Below are positions 22,091 through 34,269 of a stretch of 64,000 nucleotides of DNA, one piece after another (position 1 is the stretch's first letter; the number at the start of each line of letters is the position of its first letter). The position numbers and the translations under genes were made by a program. Origin of the DNA: Pagrus major (lineage: Eukaryota; Chordata; Actinopteri; Spariformes; Sparidae); assembly GCF_040436345.1 (NCBI RefSeq), contig NC_133230.1, positions 21,834,197-21,898,196 of the forward strand, written 5' to 3'. Under the pieces are notes generated by a model. It ran no database searches. It was not told the origin of the DNA and saw nothing but the letters and a program-made list of their open reading frames with translations.

Positions 22091-24236
22091 TCAGAGCTCA
22101 CCTCTGGGGAGAGAGGGATAGCATGGATATCACCAGGAGCAAGCTAAGGGATGTAGGTGGATATGATTAATGAATGGAGTTTACACCTAATGGAGGTAAG
22201 GTTTTTTTTTGTTTCCTTCACTGATTTTGGTTTAAAAGTAATAGATATTTTTGTGCAGTACCCAGGCCACTGATGCCTCTTGTCGGTCAGCGGGACGTAA
22301 ACCACTCCCATCAAAGCTTTCTTGAGGAAGGTCCCATCACTCTGCCGATCATACTGTTCGAGCACCTGACTGCCACCATCGGGGCCCACTGGGAGAACCA
22401 ACCGCCCACCAGGCTTCAGCTGCTCCAAGAGCTTTAACAGAAAGGGCAAAAAAAGGAATTTCATGAGGTATATTCAGCTCAGTCAGCCAGAATGGAGACA
22501 CTTTTGTCCGCCACAAATCAAAGCTCAGCTTACAACACTTGAGAAAAGTTTAAGATTCACTTTACTCATTTACTTATATCGCCGACTGCAATGTGTTTCA
22601 ACCTCAACTTATTGTGTGCACAATCTCTATTTTCTATTCTATTCAATTATATTTCATGAAAAATCCAAACTGTAAGTGTCCTTACAGCCTTAGGAACAGT
22701 AGCTGCCGCAGCACCAACATGAATGGCATCATACGGCGCTCCATCTGGGAAGCCGAGTCTTCCGTCTCCCACTGTGGACACATGCACTTTTTTTAGTCTT
22801 CTGCAGCTGTGCAGTTTCAACATCTAAATTTGAAAGAGGCTCCTGACTCACCAAGAAGTTTGATGCGTCCCGATGTAAGCAGCTCTGGGTCGTCACCTTG
22901 CACATTTTTTATTGACCTTTGAACCAGTTCGTCGATGTGTTCAATGCCAACCACTCTCCCACTGGGTCCTGTCTACAAACAACAGACAAATTCAACTATT
23001 GTTTAATCTTTTAAATATAAAAAAAAAATGGGTAAATGCTTTCCCAGAGCATCCAAGAGCAGCAAAATCCCTAAATTTAAGAAGGTGGATCCAGCTAGTT
23101 TCTGACATTTTTGCTTGAAAGATATAAATGTTTCAATAGTTTTCCCCTTATCATTGCAGCTTTAATTAACCAACTTCAGTGCAAAATTGGTACTAAATGT
23201 GTTAAGTTTAAATAGAACTTACCATCCTCGCAAAGCAGGCAGTGAGATATCCACTTCCTGAACCCACATCTAGCGCTGATGCTCCTTCAGTTAGTTGTTC
23301 ACTTAACAGCTCCAAAGCATGAGCATGCTGTCAAATCAGCATAAGTGTACATAAGTGAATTATAGTTCATCTTAAGATTTCTGTTACATATCAGCACAGT
23401 TCAGTGTTTGTTACTCACCATGTGTGGTGCACTGATGGTTGCCCTGTAGCCTGTGATAGGAAAATGGAGTTAGGAGTCACAATGTACATTTAGAAAACAG
23501 CTATTACTCTACAACACCCATGGATTCACTGAAATATCTGTTACCATACTGATGTGCAAGTGTGTGTCTGTGTCTATAAAGACTGTCTAGAATGAATACC
23601 TATGGACTGAGGAGAGTCTGCATAAGGATAATCTGTAGAGTAGAGCCCTCTGTCTGTAGCCAGCATGGCGTCAAACACTCGGTCGCTGCGGATCACCCCA
23701 TGATCTGGAGGAGAAAGGAGTGTAATGTCTGCAGGATGAACTTTGTGATGTTGAAGTTTGTGTTTTCTCCTAACCTTTTTAATGTGAAGGGGAAAAATTA
23801 ATTAAAACAGGCTTTTAAGTAGAAAAGAATGAGAATGAAAGCAGATCATTTGGTCAATATTTAAAGCTAGGTGGTGTAATTATATACTATTTGTATTATG
23901 ATAATCATGCATCATAAAATATTATTTGCCATACTTTACATTTTCACTCTGGGTAAAATCATCCTCCATTATTTTCTGAGTAAAATTCATAATGACTAAT
24001 ACAGTAAAAAAAAAAAAAAAATCACAGCTGTCAACCTCAACATATCTTTACTTTGTTCACCTTGAAGTTTTTTTTATTCAAAGACCTTGAAATGTCAAAG
24101 CTCAAGTTTCCCTTTTACCTCTCAGCCTGCTGATGAGCTCTGCATGTGTTTTGCCACTGGACATCCACGCCATGGTCCGGGACAGCAGCACACCCATAGG
24201 GATTGCCACTACTGCCAGCCTCAACGCTGCTCGCAT
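22091..24236 (-). CDS. pcmtl: Protein-L-isoaspartate O-methyltransferase (PCMT1-type)
   Basis: Eight minus-strand exons join in frame: 24119-24236, 23600-23704, 23419-23450, 23223-23327, 22852-22972, 22686-22771, 22262-22431 and 22091-22103. From ATG 24173 the product is 228 aa, starting [14 protein letters not shown] like PCMT1 (227 aa). Visible motifs are [34 protein letters not shown]-binding [45 protein letters not shown] and [10 protein letters not shown]. The enzyme methylates isoaspartyl residues in aged proteins for repair, using SAM. An in-frame ATG at 24236, after an in-frame stop, adds 21 hydrophobic residues ([20 protein letters not shown]), recalling the long PCMT1 isoform. The last exon codes four residues and gives a ...QWPGGEL end; reading on through the donor at 22262 gives a longer tail. 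The paralogue name is tentative. Confidence 0.9.
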
Positions 24237-24595
24237 CTCCTACACTGGGTCTCCCTGCAGTGACATGATGCAAACATCAGTGCATGACACACACACATAA
24301 TAACTGCAGTCTGGTTGCATCCTCGCTATTGCAATCACGGTAACAGTTTGGGGAATGTCTTATAGTTTTAATACCAAACAGAGTGAAATTAATCTAGCAG
24401 AGCAAATTCTTCACGTATTAAAGTGAACTTGACTGTCAGCCAGCGAACTGATATACGGCTATTCTAACAAGTTAACGTCACATTATAAGCAGATAACATC
24501 ACTGAACAGTTGTCACTTCTAATATCAGTTCTAAAATGATAAATACTCACAAATAAAATAATTCAACAGAGGTCAGCAGAGCTTTTTATTTTTAC

Positions 24596-24800
24596 CTTGA
24601 TAGTTCGCCACCGTCCCTTTTTCCAGCTGAGACTAACTTCCTGGGTCCCGCCTCCACGAGACACATCGCCTGGCCAATGAGATTCGTCCTCTCCAATGGG
24701 ACATCGCAGAAATCCAATCGCACCTCGAGGCAGTTTGATTGGCGGTCTAAGCGTCCAATCACATGAACGTAAATAAGGAAGAGGGCTGTCGCTCATTACA
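24596..24800. promoter_or_regulatory. Shared bidirectional promoter of pcmt-type gene and ccdc32
   Basis: The two genes diverge here. Five CCAAT boxes lie within about 90 bp: GGCCAATGAG near 24672, TCCAATGGG near 24692, ATCCAATCG near 24714, GATTGGCGG near 24738 (reverse) and TCCAATCAC near 24755. A GC-type GCCTCC box sits near 24651. A likely non-coding first exon of the methyltransferase ends at 24596 (minus donor AAG/GTAAAA) and splices to an acceptor near 24260. Multiple CCAAT boxes without TATA are typical of NF-Y-driven bidirectional housekeeping promoters. Confidence 0.7.
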
Positions 24801-24902
24801 GCTAGTGGATCATGGACACAGTTAGCAAGCTAGGCTAATCTTCAGTCTTCAAATTCATACATTAGAGGAAATAACAGTAGCTATATTGAGATTTCCACAC
24901 AG
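24800..24902 (+). other. ccdc32: Probable non-coding first exon of ccdc32
   Basis: This follows the CCAAT cluster and ends in CACACAG/GTAAGA at 24902/24903, a strong donor. It would splice to the acceptor TCTGACTTAG at 25180, 17 nt upstream of the ccdc32 ATG. The transcription start is not determined. Confidence 0.5.
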
Positions 24903-25197
24903 GTAAGACACATTTTGAGTGTGTTGCGATGACGCACTGTTTGGAGAAGATTTGAAATGCATACAAATAGTAGTACAACGAGTTAGACACCAATTTAGCT
25001 TAAGTATGTTGATGTAAATGAATCTTGGACTGCTGTTTGTACTTGGAAAACCTGCGCAGTTTTCCTTTGTCAATCACGAACATGTCTATCTTAATGTGTC
25101 GTGAAGAAACAGTCCATAAACAAGATTGGGCTAAGGCTACGTGGTGCTGAAAACTGACGTTAACATTTGCTCTGACTTAGCTGGTCACGACATCAGA

Positions 25198-26943
25198 ATG
25201 GTTGACGACTTCGACGGTCAGGAGGTCCGGTCCAGCGGGGAGCTGTGGACCGAAATCTGCTCCAGTCTGCCGGATGGGCAACCTGAAGCAGCCCCAGAGA
25301 ACAACACAGAGTTTAAAGACTCATTCCAGCCAGCAGCACAAGTCGAAGTGCAGGTCAATGGACTGTCAAATGGGACCAACACCAGTTCCTCCAGCGCCAA
25401 ATGGGAACCAATGGAGGATTCTGAGATCTACATAGCCAGTTTAGGTGCAGACACCCTTCCTGTCTCTCTCTGCCCCCTTCCTGATGTTTAGCTCGGATTA
25501 TAGCATCAATCATACATCCTTCTCATTAAAATTTTAGGGGATATTGTAGGGATAGAAGTCCATCAAGATGAAACTTTTCTCCTGTGTACCACGCTTTATT
25601 TCCCAAATGTTTCCAGTCATTTCACCTTCATTAGGGTTGTAGCTGAGGTTTTTTCAGATTTCCCCACATGTAGTCCATTCATTTGTCATTCGTCTTATTT
25701 ATAAATGATCCCAAATGCTAGTAAAACATTGCAATCATCTTATCAAATAGTTTGGCATAGTCACTGTTCGATAAACAAAAAAGAAAGAAAAGGTGATGAA
25801 GACAGTTTCCCTGACTGAAATTCTTTAGCAGAGTCGGGAGGATAAACAGATCCTTGTGCGTTTTGGGTTATTAGATAATGGTCTAAACATTGGCCACACT
25901 CATTAAAAATATATCGCATCATGGTGATGGTCCCTGTGCTGTTAATTAAGGTGAATTATTTTTATTTCAGCAATTTAATTCATCATCTTGGGCTTTAAAA
26001 ACTGTGATGGAGCATTTTGTACTAAACATTTTTTAAACTGAGAAAACAGTCAGATTAATAAATCGTGAAAATAATTCTATAACCCCAGACTAATTGACTT
26101 CTTGATGGATTGAGAAAAGAGGTCAACACATAATAAAGCTGTAGAGACCAAAACCGTTTTCTTTTTAAGGCTGTAATCATGTTTATTTCTGCTATAAAGT
26201 CTGGCATTAACATGGGCTCTTATGGTTATTGAGTTGCTCTTGGAGCAAGTCTTAGTGGCCATTTGAGAAACTGCAGTTTTTGGTACTTCAATGTTGGTTC
26301 GGTCTTTCAGCCCCAGGTTGCTGCTTGATCTCTACCCATCATTATGGCTGTTTAGATCAGTTCTGCATTTCCAGTCTTTCACAGCGAATGGTTCACACAG
26401 CACACATTACCTGGGGGAGATTTCAAAGTCAAGTAAAACTGTAATTATACATTTATTTCTATATTCATCTGTCTACATTTTGGTGCAGAGAACCGCCTGA
26501 AGAAACTCAAGGGCCAGTCCAGTGATGTGACCTCCAGGGACATGTTGCGTTCTTTGTCTCAAGCTAAGAAAGAATGCTGGGATAGATTTCTGCACGACGC
26601 CCAGACATCAGAGCTCTTCCAGGGCGGTGACATGGATGAGAGGTATGATGGGAAGGAAGGAAAGATTGAAGATTATGCTGTTATATACACATTGCTTTGA
26701 AATAGACCTCTCGAAATAGACAAATGTTTTTGTGTTCCTCCCTTCCCCAGTGCAATTGAACACTTCAAGAGGTGGTTGATTCCCGAGAAGGTGGCCATCA
26801 GCGCAGAAGAGCTTGAATATCTTCTGAGGCCGCCCCAGAATAAGGAAGCAGCTGAGCCGAACCAAACACAGAACGATGACGAGGACACCGAGGGAGAGCG
26901 ACACACTACAGAAGAAGACGATACTCACAGCCCGGAGAAATGA
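25198..26943 (+). CDS. ccdc32: Coiled-coil domain-containing protein 32
   Basis: Coding exons 25198-25444, 26489-26642 and 26751-26943 join to 197 aa (human 185). The start ATG has A at -3 and G at +4. The order matches human CCDC32: an acidic start, SSGELWTEICSSLP, a variable linker, EDSEIYIASLE, NRLKKLKGQ, SRDMLRSLSQAKKECWDRFL, IEHFKRWLIPEKVAISAEEL and a very acidic tail. The coiled-coil/helical core spans roughly residues 78-130. CCDC32 associates with the AP2 adaptor and supports its assembly and clathrin-coated-pit stability; loss in humans causes a cardio-facio-neurodevelopmental syndrome (established). It is head to head with the methyltransferase gene. A GTG-initiated longer frame from 25141 crosses the 3' splice site and is not used. 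Confidence 0.93.
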
Positions 26944-27531
26944 GTGTTAAAATAGTAATGCTGAAAAAAGAACTAATCAGGCTCACATTCAGTAGAGGTG
27001 ACTTGTTACCCGCGCGCTCATTTTGAGCTGCGTTATGTCACGACAGTGTTATGGCCAAAGCTTTTGTTAACAGTGGTCGAAGGGGAAATTAGAGCCTGTC
27101 ATCATCCTCTGTATCCCCAGCAACTGAGTGTTAAGTACTTATTCAGTCACACGTGTTTTGTCCTTGCTATTCATCCCTTCAGCCAAATCACACCATGAGA
27201 ATATATAATTAAAAATTTGAAATTACACTTGTTTGTCCTGTAGCAGTAAAATTTGCATCTAGACTGTTAAGTGACCTCATTATATCAGTTACAAGAATGA
27301 CTCTCTACTTTAAATACAATGAAAGGCTAATGAAGGACCACATGCAGTATCATGTTGTAAATTACTCAGCTGATGTAAGCAATGCGTTATCTTGTAGAGA
27401 CATTATTTTCCGTTTTTAAAAAATTGTTAACGTCCAGAGTAGGACTATATTCCATCAATATTGTAACATATTGTGTAACATCTTTATTTTTGCCATGTTG
27501 ATTTTACATCTTGAAGTTTTATCCATGTTTC

Positions 27532-27537
27532 AATAAA
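27532..27537 (+). terminator. ccdc32: ccdc32 poly(A) signal
   Basis: AATAAA about 590 bp after the ccdc32 stop, followed by T/GT-rich sequence. The interval 26944-27531 reads as 3' UTR. Confidence 0.6.
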
Positions 27538-27559
27538 AACAAGTAGAATGGATTCAGTT

Positions 27560-30179
27560 TATTTATCTGCTTGTTGGGTGAATTGTTGTGAGTTGTATTA
27601 GACCATTAGTTTGAGCTAGATTTTTTGATTTGTTATTCTGAATCAAGCCATTGTAAAATCTTCTTAATCAGAGTTCATTTGAAAAACAGCAACCATGGCT
27701 TCATTTTCTAATGTGTAATTTTCTGGACATGAAAACCTTTGGGAACTCCTTGATTACCTTCCCGTCTATCTCAGGACCCTGAGGACTGAAAGTGTGAAAT
27801 CAAATTGCAGCACACAATTAAATTTGTTCTCAATATTCTTTCAAGTGGAGAAACAATTCGGCCACTTATCTCAACCTAATAAAATGTCATAAAATGAGGA
27901 TCTTTATTACATTTATTACTATTTCAGTGAGTGGAATTAGTGACTTGCCAACTCTCCAGGCCTCACAGAGCTGTGCTTTGGTGTAACAGGTCTGATTAAG
28001 ATGGCAAGGAATTGAAATTTGATTGGCACCCATCCTTGATTATAATGTAATTTCCACTTCTGGAAGGTGTTAATACAGAAACCCAGCTGTGGTGTCCCCT
28101 GAGAAAAAGAGCTTCAGCAACCGTTTAACCCTTATTGCCCTAATTTCACTTTGAATTATAATATATTAAAGTAGTAATTTTTCATCTCTATATCTATTAA
28201 TTTATATTCATAGAGTTTCCAAAAGCATAAATTATACATTTGTGATTACTTTTATCAAAATACTCCAATGAGAGGACCAGGACTGATTCCCATTCTAGGA
28301 GGTTAAAATAATGAATGTTGGAAAGAAGCTGGATCTTTGAATGACAGTTACATCATTTTACCATCAAATATTGATGGTGTGAGTGGCACAGATGAAAATG
28401 TTCTATTGCAAGCTTGTGTAGTAACACCAATGAGCAGGCAACATAAAAACATCACCCAAGGACAGAGAAATACAAGAGTGGATTCTTCACATTTGTAGGA
28501 TTAGACAGCAGACACTGAGGACAGAAAACAATCTTCTCTGTGACACAAAATAACAAAAAGCGAGGAACACCAGACCATGGCCATCTTTTCTGCCTCCTTG
28601 ATAGTATTAAAGATAGCTGTAAGACCCATATTCACCACGGACAAATCATCAGCACTGATGAGCAGATGGTTACAGCAGAGGCTCAGACAAGATATAGACA
28701 ATACATTAAAGGAAAACCAACGAAATGGAGCATCAGCTTATTGTGTTGGCAGACAGTAGCAGTTGTTACACAGTTGACTTTGCTCCGGAAAGTTGGCTTT
28801 TCCATAACCTCTTTGTCAGAAAAAAATGTTGGCACTGTATGTTTCTTCAAACTGTTGATATGTTGAAACTTCACATTTCTTTAGGTTAAACTTTTAATTT
28901 TATGTTGTGACAGCACTGTGCTTATGGTATGCTTAGGTTTAGACACAAAAGCCACTTGGTAAGGATTAGGAAAAGATAATTTTTTGGCCTAAAATATCTT
29001 TTGTCACCACAAGCACGGCTGGAAGATATCCCAAAGTCTCGTTAAAAATATCCAGTGCAAAGGAAGGTGAAGAGCCAGGCTGGCTGATCCACTGTCTACC
29101 ATAAAACTATGAGCTGGTACACTGTTTTATCACTTTGTGGAGGATGTATCCATGTTATGGTGCTATTAAACTAAACAAAATGTAAATTGTATATATGTCA
29201 CATGTATATTCCTTTATTATTTTGCTTTTTACCTGAGGTTCTTTGGCTGCGTTGTAAATCCAAGTTGTTTGTGGTGGAAAATGAATAAAATGTTGAATGT
29301 TTCTGTCATGTATAATGCATTCACACTTTTAGATATTAAGAGATGGGAGGCAACAGTAATAGAAAAAAAGATGACAAAATTGAGTGTTAAAATGACATGA
29401 CTGTATGATACTGTGCTACACCTTTGCATTGACAGTGACCACTACTTTGTCCTAAAACTTGTTCTTATTGAGATCCTAAATGTGTTAAAAAATGAGTGAT
29501 GAAATAATAACTGAACTAATGAAAAGAGCCTTATAAATCCTCACTTGATGAATCACACGGTCACGCAAGTCTTTTGGTACCACTGGCGCTGAGACACTTC
29601 ACAATTTTGAAATGAGATTGATGAATATTTAAGATGTGCCGGATAAAGGTCATGGTTTGTCCCTTCATTGTTCTGTTTTTGCTCTGTGTCTGTTTTCCTA
29701 GACAGCGGTCTTATTGGGAAAAACTGCACTGAAACATTTTACACCAAGCATCAAAGATGATTCAGGGGACAGTGTGGGCACAGACTAGTCAGGATAATAA
29801 ATTTCCTTCTTCTGGAGTCAGTAAATTAAGGACAACATGATTGATGTTAGTTGAAGTAAAAAAAAGAATGTAATATAAAACATTATAAATGTGTCAGCTT
29901 CACGATAAATCGATTATATATAAAACCACAGAGACATTATAAATCCCAAAAGGTAAATTATAGTGATCCATGGCAGATAACAAATACCTTATAAAAGGGC
30001 AAGGTCATTATAAAGTCCAAATTTACTACCAGAAAGGCTCCATAGTTCCCAAGAGGAATATCAGGAGATTATAATGATCTTTCATTGGAGGTGATTAGGA
30101 TTGAGATGACAGACAACCTTTTTTTTTTTTTTTTACTGAAGGTGACTCACTCTCGTGAATGAGTATGCTGTGTGAGAGA
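27560..30179. other. Intergenic DNA, no gene seen
   Basis: AT-rich sequence between ccdc32 and the GPCR. Short ORFs at 28540-28866 (+) and 28501-28701 (-) overlap each other, lack splice context and resemble no family I know. A T-run lies at 30119-30134. No terminal inverted repeats were recognised. Confidence 0.4.
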
Positions 30180-30334
30180 GAGACCAGCAGCACACCTCTT
30201 TATTCTGAAGCGGAGTGGGCTGCAGTGAGGAGGTGAGGCTATACAACCATGAGACTCCTTGCAGACTGAAGACGCTAACAGGTGCTGGATTTGTTCAAGT
30301 CATTTCAAAAATGTCTGGCTGACATCTCTCACAG
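30180..30334 (+). other. Possible 5' UTR exon of the GPCR gene
   Basis: This is locally GC-richer text ending in TCTCTCACAG/GTATTT at 30334/30335, a plausible donor. The GPCR coding exon has a clear acceptor (TTCTGACTTCTGCAG) just before its ATG, so a leader exon must exist upstream, and this is the best candidate seen. Support is splice-site shape only. Confidence 0.3.
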
Positions 30335-31676
30335 GTATTTTTTAATTTAATGTCTACTTTTTGAACATTCATGCAATCTGATAACTGTAGATTTTGCATT
30401 TGATAGATGTTTTTTAGAAGAAAAAGCTGCTTGATAACAAGACTAGGATGCATTTTGTGTATTAAGTGCTTAAAACATGCTTTTTAAATAAGCAACCAGC
30501 TAAAGGTCAGTTATGTGCAAATCAGTTCGTCAGAGATAAATTCAGGTCAATGAGGCACTGAGCTGATTCAGCATGAGCACAGCATGATTCAACCAATAAT
30601 CCTTGAAAATTTGAGATAATTTATTTCGAGAAATACAGTAACATTAGGATAATGTTACTCTTGTGGTCAGGAGGTCTTGCTCAGCTTAAGTAGGTCATTA
30701 AAAACGCACTTATTCAAGCTCTACAATAGGCCAGGGAAGATTTTTCATTTACAAATGTAATGTTGAAGCTTTCCAGTTCTTTTAAAAGTACTGGGAATGT
30801 GGCTAATCTGAAAGGATTTGTTCCGATAGTTTGTTTTTATGGATGAAACTGACAAAATGAGGATGCAGTTAATGCCAAAGAAATAATGCAACTCAGCCCA
30901 AAACATATTCATTTTGAAGGCAGATGTTACTCATCCTCATCTAATCTTGCAAATTTGAATAGAAAATCCACTCAGGAGCTCTCATTCTCTCCATTGCTTT
31001 CTTGTGGTTTTTGTTAATGACCCAAATCTTTGAGTCACACCATGAGAAACAGATTGCTTTTCAAGGCCAGCGAGCATGATGTGGAATAAATCAATATTCA
31101 AGCCTGTTTTAACACTCTCAAGTAACATCCAATTATATGCTGACAGGCGATGAGTGTTTCTTATTGTTCAGCAACAAGTGAATGCTTGACCTCGATGTAG
31201 ACAACGTGATGTGCATATGTTCCAGCGACTAGGAGGAGAGGAGGGTAAGATGTTGTGAAGATGAGAGAGTACAAGAATGGGGGACTACTTTTAATGAGAC
31301 GGACTGACTGACTGAAAGTGTTAAAGATGGCCACCAATTAGTTTGTCAAAATGTGAGTCATGAGCTCAATCTCTACCATGATGTTAATATCAACTTGGCA
31401 TTAGTCATTAGTTGTACGCAGTTATGTATGTGGGTTGGAAAACTGCCAAAATCAAAAATAGCTTAATTGAATAATTAATGGCTCAATAGATAGATTATTT
31501 TTTGCCATCAAATGCACCAAAAACTACATTGAAAACAAATGCTGGTATTAATTAATTTATAAAATGTAACAAAAATTGATAATAATGTTTTAATTTGCTG
31601 CTTTATTTTTTTATTCACCTTTGTATTAATTCACCTACTTATTTACTTTCCAATTTTCCATTCCATTTGTTAATTT

Positions 31677-31698
31677 ATTCATTTTAAAATTCATTATT

Positions 31699-31729
<31 letters not shown>

Positions 31730-31735
31730 TTATCT
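31677..31735. repeat. (TTTA)n tetranucleotide repeat
   Basis: TTTATTTA units in the probable 5' intron of the GPCR gene, within generally AT-rich sequence. Confidence 0.8.
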
Positions 31736-31882
31736 TCCAATTAATTTCCACAAAATTATCTATTTATGCGTCTTTTTTTCCTTTTCAGATATATATATAC
31801 AGATATATGCAGTATATGCAGCAGGTTATGTCGAATGATCTCATCATAAATGTTTTTTTTATTCATTCTGACTTCTGCAGCC

Positions 31883-33682
31883 ATGGACTGGGAGAAGTCA
31901 TTGAACCAATCCGGGGTGAACTCCCCTACACCAGCCTCTTCATCATCTCCGTCCATGTCTGACTCTTCATCCACCTTCTCTTCATCCTGCTGCAGCTCCT
32001 CTCACCCCCTCCTCTTGACCTCCCCGATCTCAGCATCCTCCTTCTCAGGGCTGGACCTCCTGTCCGACCTCAAGCTCGTCTTCATCCCTCTCTACTCAGC
32101 CGTGGTCCTGGTGGCCTGCTCAGGCAACCTCCTCCTGCTCTTTCTCATGTGGCACAACAAGAAAAGACACAACACAACAAATTTCCTCATCAGCAACCTG
32201 GCACTTGTCGACCTTGTCATGTGCATCTTCTGTGTCCCTTTGACAGCATCTTACGCTTTTGACCAGCGTGGATGGGTATTTGGTCCTTACATGTGTCATT
32301 TTGTCACAGTCATGCAGTCTGCAGCTGTCTATGCAGCGGTCCTGTCCCTCATGGCCATCGCAGTGGACCGTTACGTGGTTGTGGCTTATCCCATCCGTGA
32401 AAGAGCAGGGTGGCGGTTCTGCTGGGGTCTGGTGGCCTTGATCTGGCTGTCCTCTATGGCTTTATCCACACCTACAGCACTACACACTGTCTACCTGGAC
32501 CTGCGGACTGCAGGGCTGCAGATGGCCATATGTGAGGAGTTCTGGGACGGCCAGGAGCGAGGCCGTCTCATCTACTCCTGTTTCATCCTCTTCTTCTCCT
32601 ACTTTGTCCCACTGGCTGCTGTCACCATTTCCTACTGTGCTATATCCTATCAGCTGAAAAAGAAGACCACGTTGGGCTTGACCGCATGCCCAGAGTTGAG
32701 ATCTGCAAAGGCTGCATGGAGCAGACGGAGGAGGAAGACCTTCAACTTGCTGTTGGTGTCCGTCCTCTGTTTTGCCTTCTCATGGTTACCCTTACAGGTA
32801 CAGATGAATGGGAAAGAGATGATTTGATGGGTATATGCTTCATATTTACAGTATAGGATTACAGAGTCAATATTCTCAGCTTACTTTCTGCAAGAAAGCA
32901 AATCATCTTCAGACTGAAGACACTACACTGATTCATCATTGTCAGTGACCTAATCATTAGCAGTGGGGCTCCAGTAGTCTGGTGAAAGCAGCCTTGACAG
33001 CTCAATGTGTCATGTTACTTCCTTGTTACAAGCCTATTAAAAGACCGAACAAAACCATAATGTGATAGCTATCACGAATAGTTACTTGCTGAGCTTTAAA
33101 CCTTATTAACAGTGCTTATAGGCCTAGTTTTGTATTGAACTGAATGTAGCAGCTTAAACCAACGACAGACTGAACATATGTCTGATTATCACAAATCTTT
33201 GACTTGAACCAGTGTTCCATAATTTCAATGGCTAACTTATGTTGAACTATTTATTTAAAAATAACAAATTCCCAAAGAAATTAATTCTTGATTTAAATAT
33301 CAGGTGACGTTTACCTTTGATGACTGCTTTGAATAACATAGTCTTAACTCTACAGGTGGTGAATCTGATCCGTGACCTGGACACAGACTTCTCCATCTTA
33401 GGGAAGAAATACGTGAACATCATCCAGGTGTCGAGTCACCTGTTCGCCATGAGCTCCGCCTGCTACAACCCTTTCATTTACGCCTCGTTGCACGACAAGT
33501 TCCTGTCCTGTCTGTGTCAACACTTTCTGCACCAGAGGAGAGCAAAAGGAAAGGACAGGGGCCAAGGGTCAAGCGTCCTGACAATTTCACACAGGGTGCC
33601 GCGGCCCCACACCTCCACCACTGTGGCAGATTTACCAGGTGCTGTTGTAAATAACATTGGTCCTCAAGACAACTATGGTTAA
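31883..33682 (+). CDS. prlhr: Prolactin-releasing peptide receptor-like GPCR
   Basis: Two coding exons (31883-32797, 33356-33682) give 413 aa. The Ser-rich N-terminus has one glycosylation site (NQS at 8-10). TM1 has the conserved GN (81-82) and TM2 NLALVD. ECL1 carries DQRGWVFG, as the PRLHR RGWVFG. TM3 ends in DRY (162-164); Cys138 and Cys217 form the expected disulfide. ECL2 reads ICEEFWDGQERGR against human CEEFWGSQERQR. TM6 has FSWLPLQVVNLIRDLD and TM7 SSACYNPFIYASLHDKF. These blocks separate PRLHR from the related NPY and GPR83 receptors. PRLHR binds RF-amide peptides of the PrRP group and affects feeding, stress and pituitary signalling (established). Human 15q15 has no counterpart, so a teleost prlhr2-type paralogue is likely but not proven. 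An intron splits TM6, whereas the human coding region is a single exon. Start chosen two bases after the acceptor, with a good Kozak context; ATG 31850 lies upstream of the acceptor. Confidence 0.88.
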
Positions 33683-34241
33683 ATTGTTTTGGGTTTTTTT
33701 TTCAGTTCAGCAGACACAAAAATGTCTCCACTGGTGTTTTCTTTTGCTCAGCTGGATAAGAATCTCCTCTAAAGAAAAGACCAATGACAGCTTCTTCACT
33801 TACTGAATCTTGTCAGCCCTTATACTGACAGACAGCAAAGTCACAATACACACCAGCTCTGTCTTTTTTACTGAATTTATACAATTTAAACATTAGCCTT
33901 TGATTAAAAGGACTTATGTGTGTAATAATTTATATTCTTGAGAAATATATGGATATTTATGTACCGAAAAATATGCTATTGTGAGCTTGAAAATACCTCT
34001 GAGACAGTTATTTTGCTCTTGTCTACATAAAAGAAACATTACACTTTATAGTTTTTTATCAGATTTATCATATTCCTGTGAACTCCTAATACTGTACATC
34101 AACTTAATGGCATGTTTATGTACATGATTTAATGCTCTATATGTGTATTTGCCATTCCTGACTTTTAGTCATAGTGTATTGGGATAATTGTATATGTGGA
34201 TTATATGTGTGATGTTAAACCTATTCTGTGGAATGTCACTT

Positions 34242-34247
34242 AATAAA
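34242..34247 (+). terminator. GPCR poly(A) signal
   Basis: AATAAA about 560 bp after the stop, followed by a T-rich stretch. The interval 33683-34241 reads as 3' UTR. Confidence 0.55.
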
Positions 34248-34269
34248 CGGGTTTATTTAATTTATCCTT

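Noticed and set aside
25141-25197. Longer ccdc32 start at GTG 25141
   Set aside because: It crosses the 3' splice site at 25180. The ATG at 25198 has a good Kozak context and matches the human start region.
31850-31882. Upstream ATG for the GPCR (MFFLFILTSAA, resembling a signal peptide)
   Set aside because: A pyrimidine tract with CTTCTGCAG ends two bases before ATG 31883, so the upstream ATG is probably intronic.
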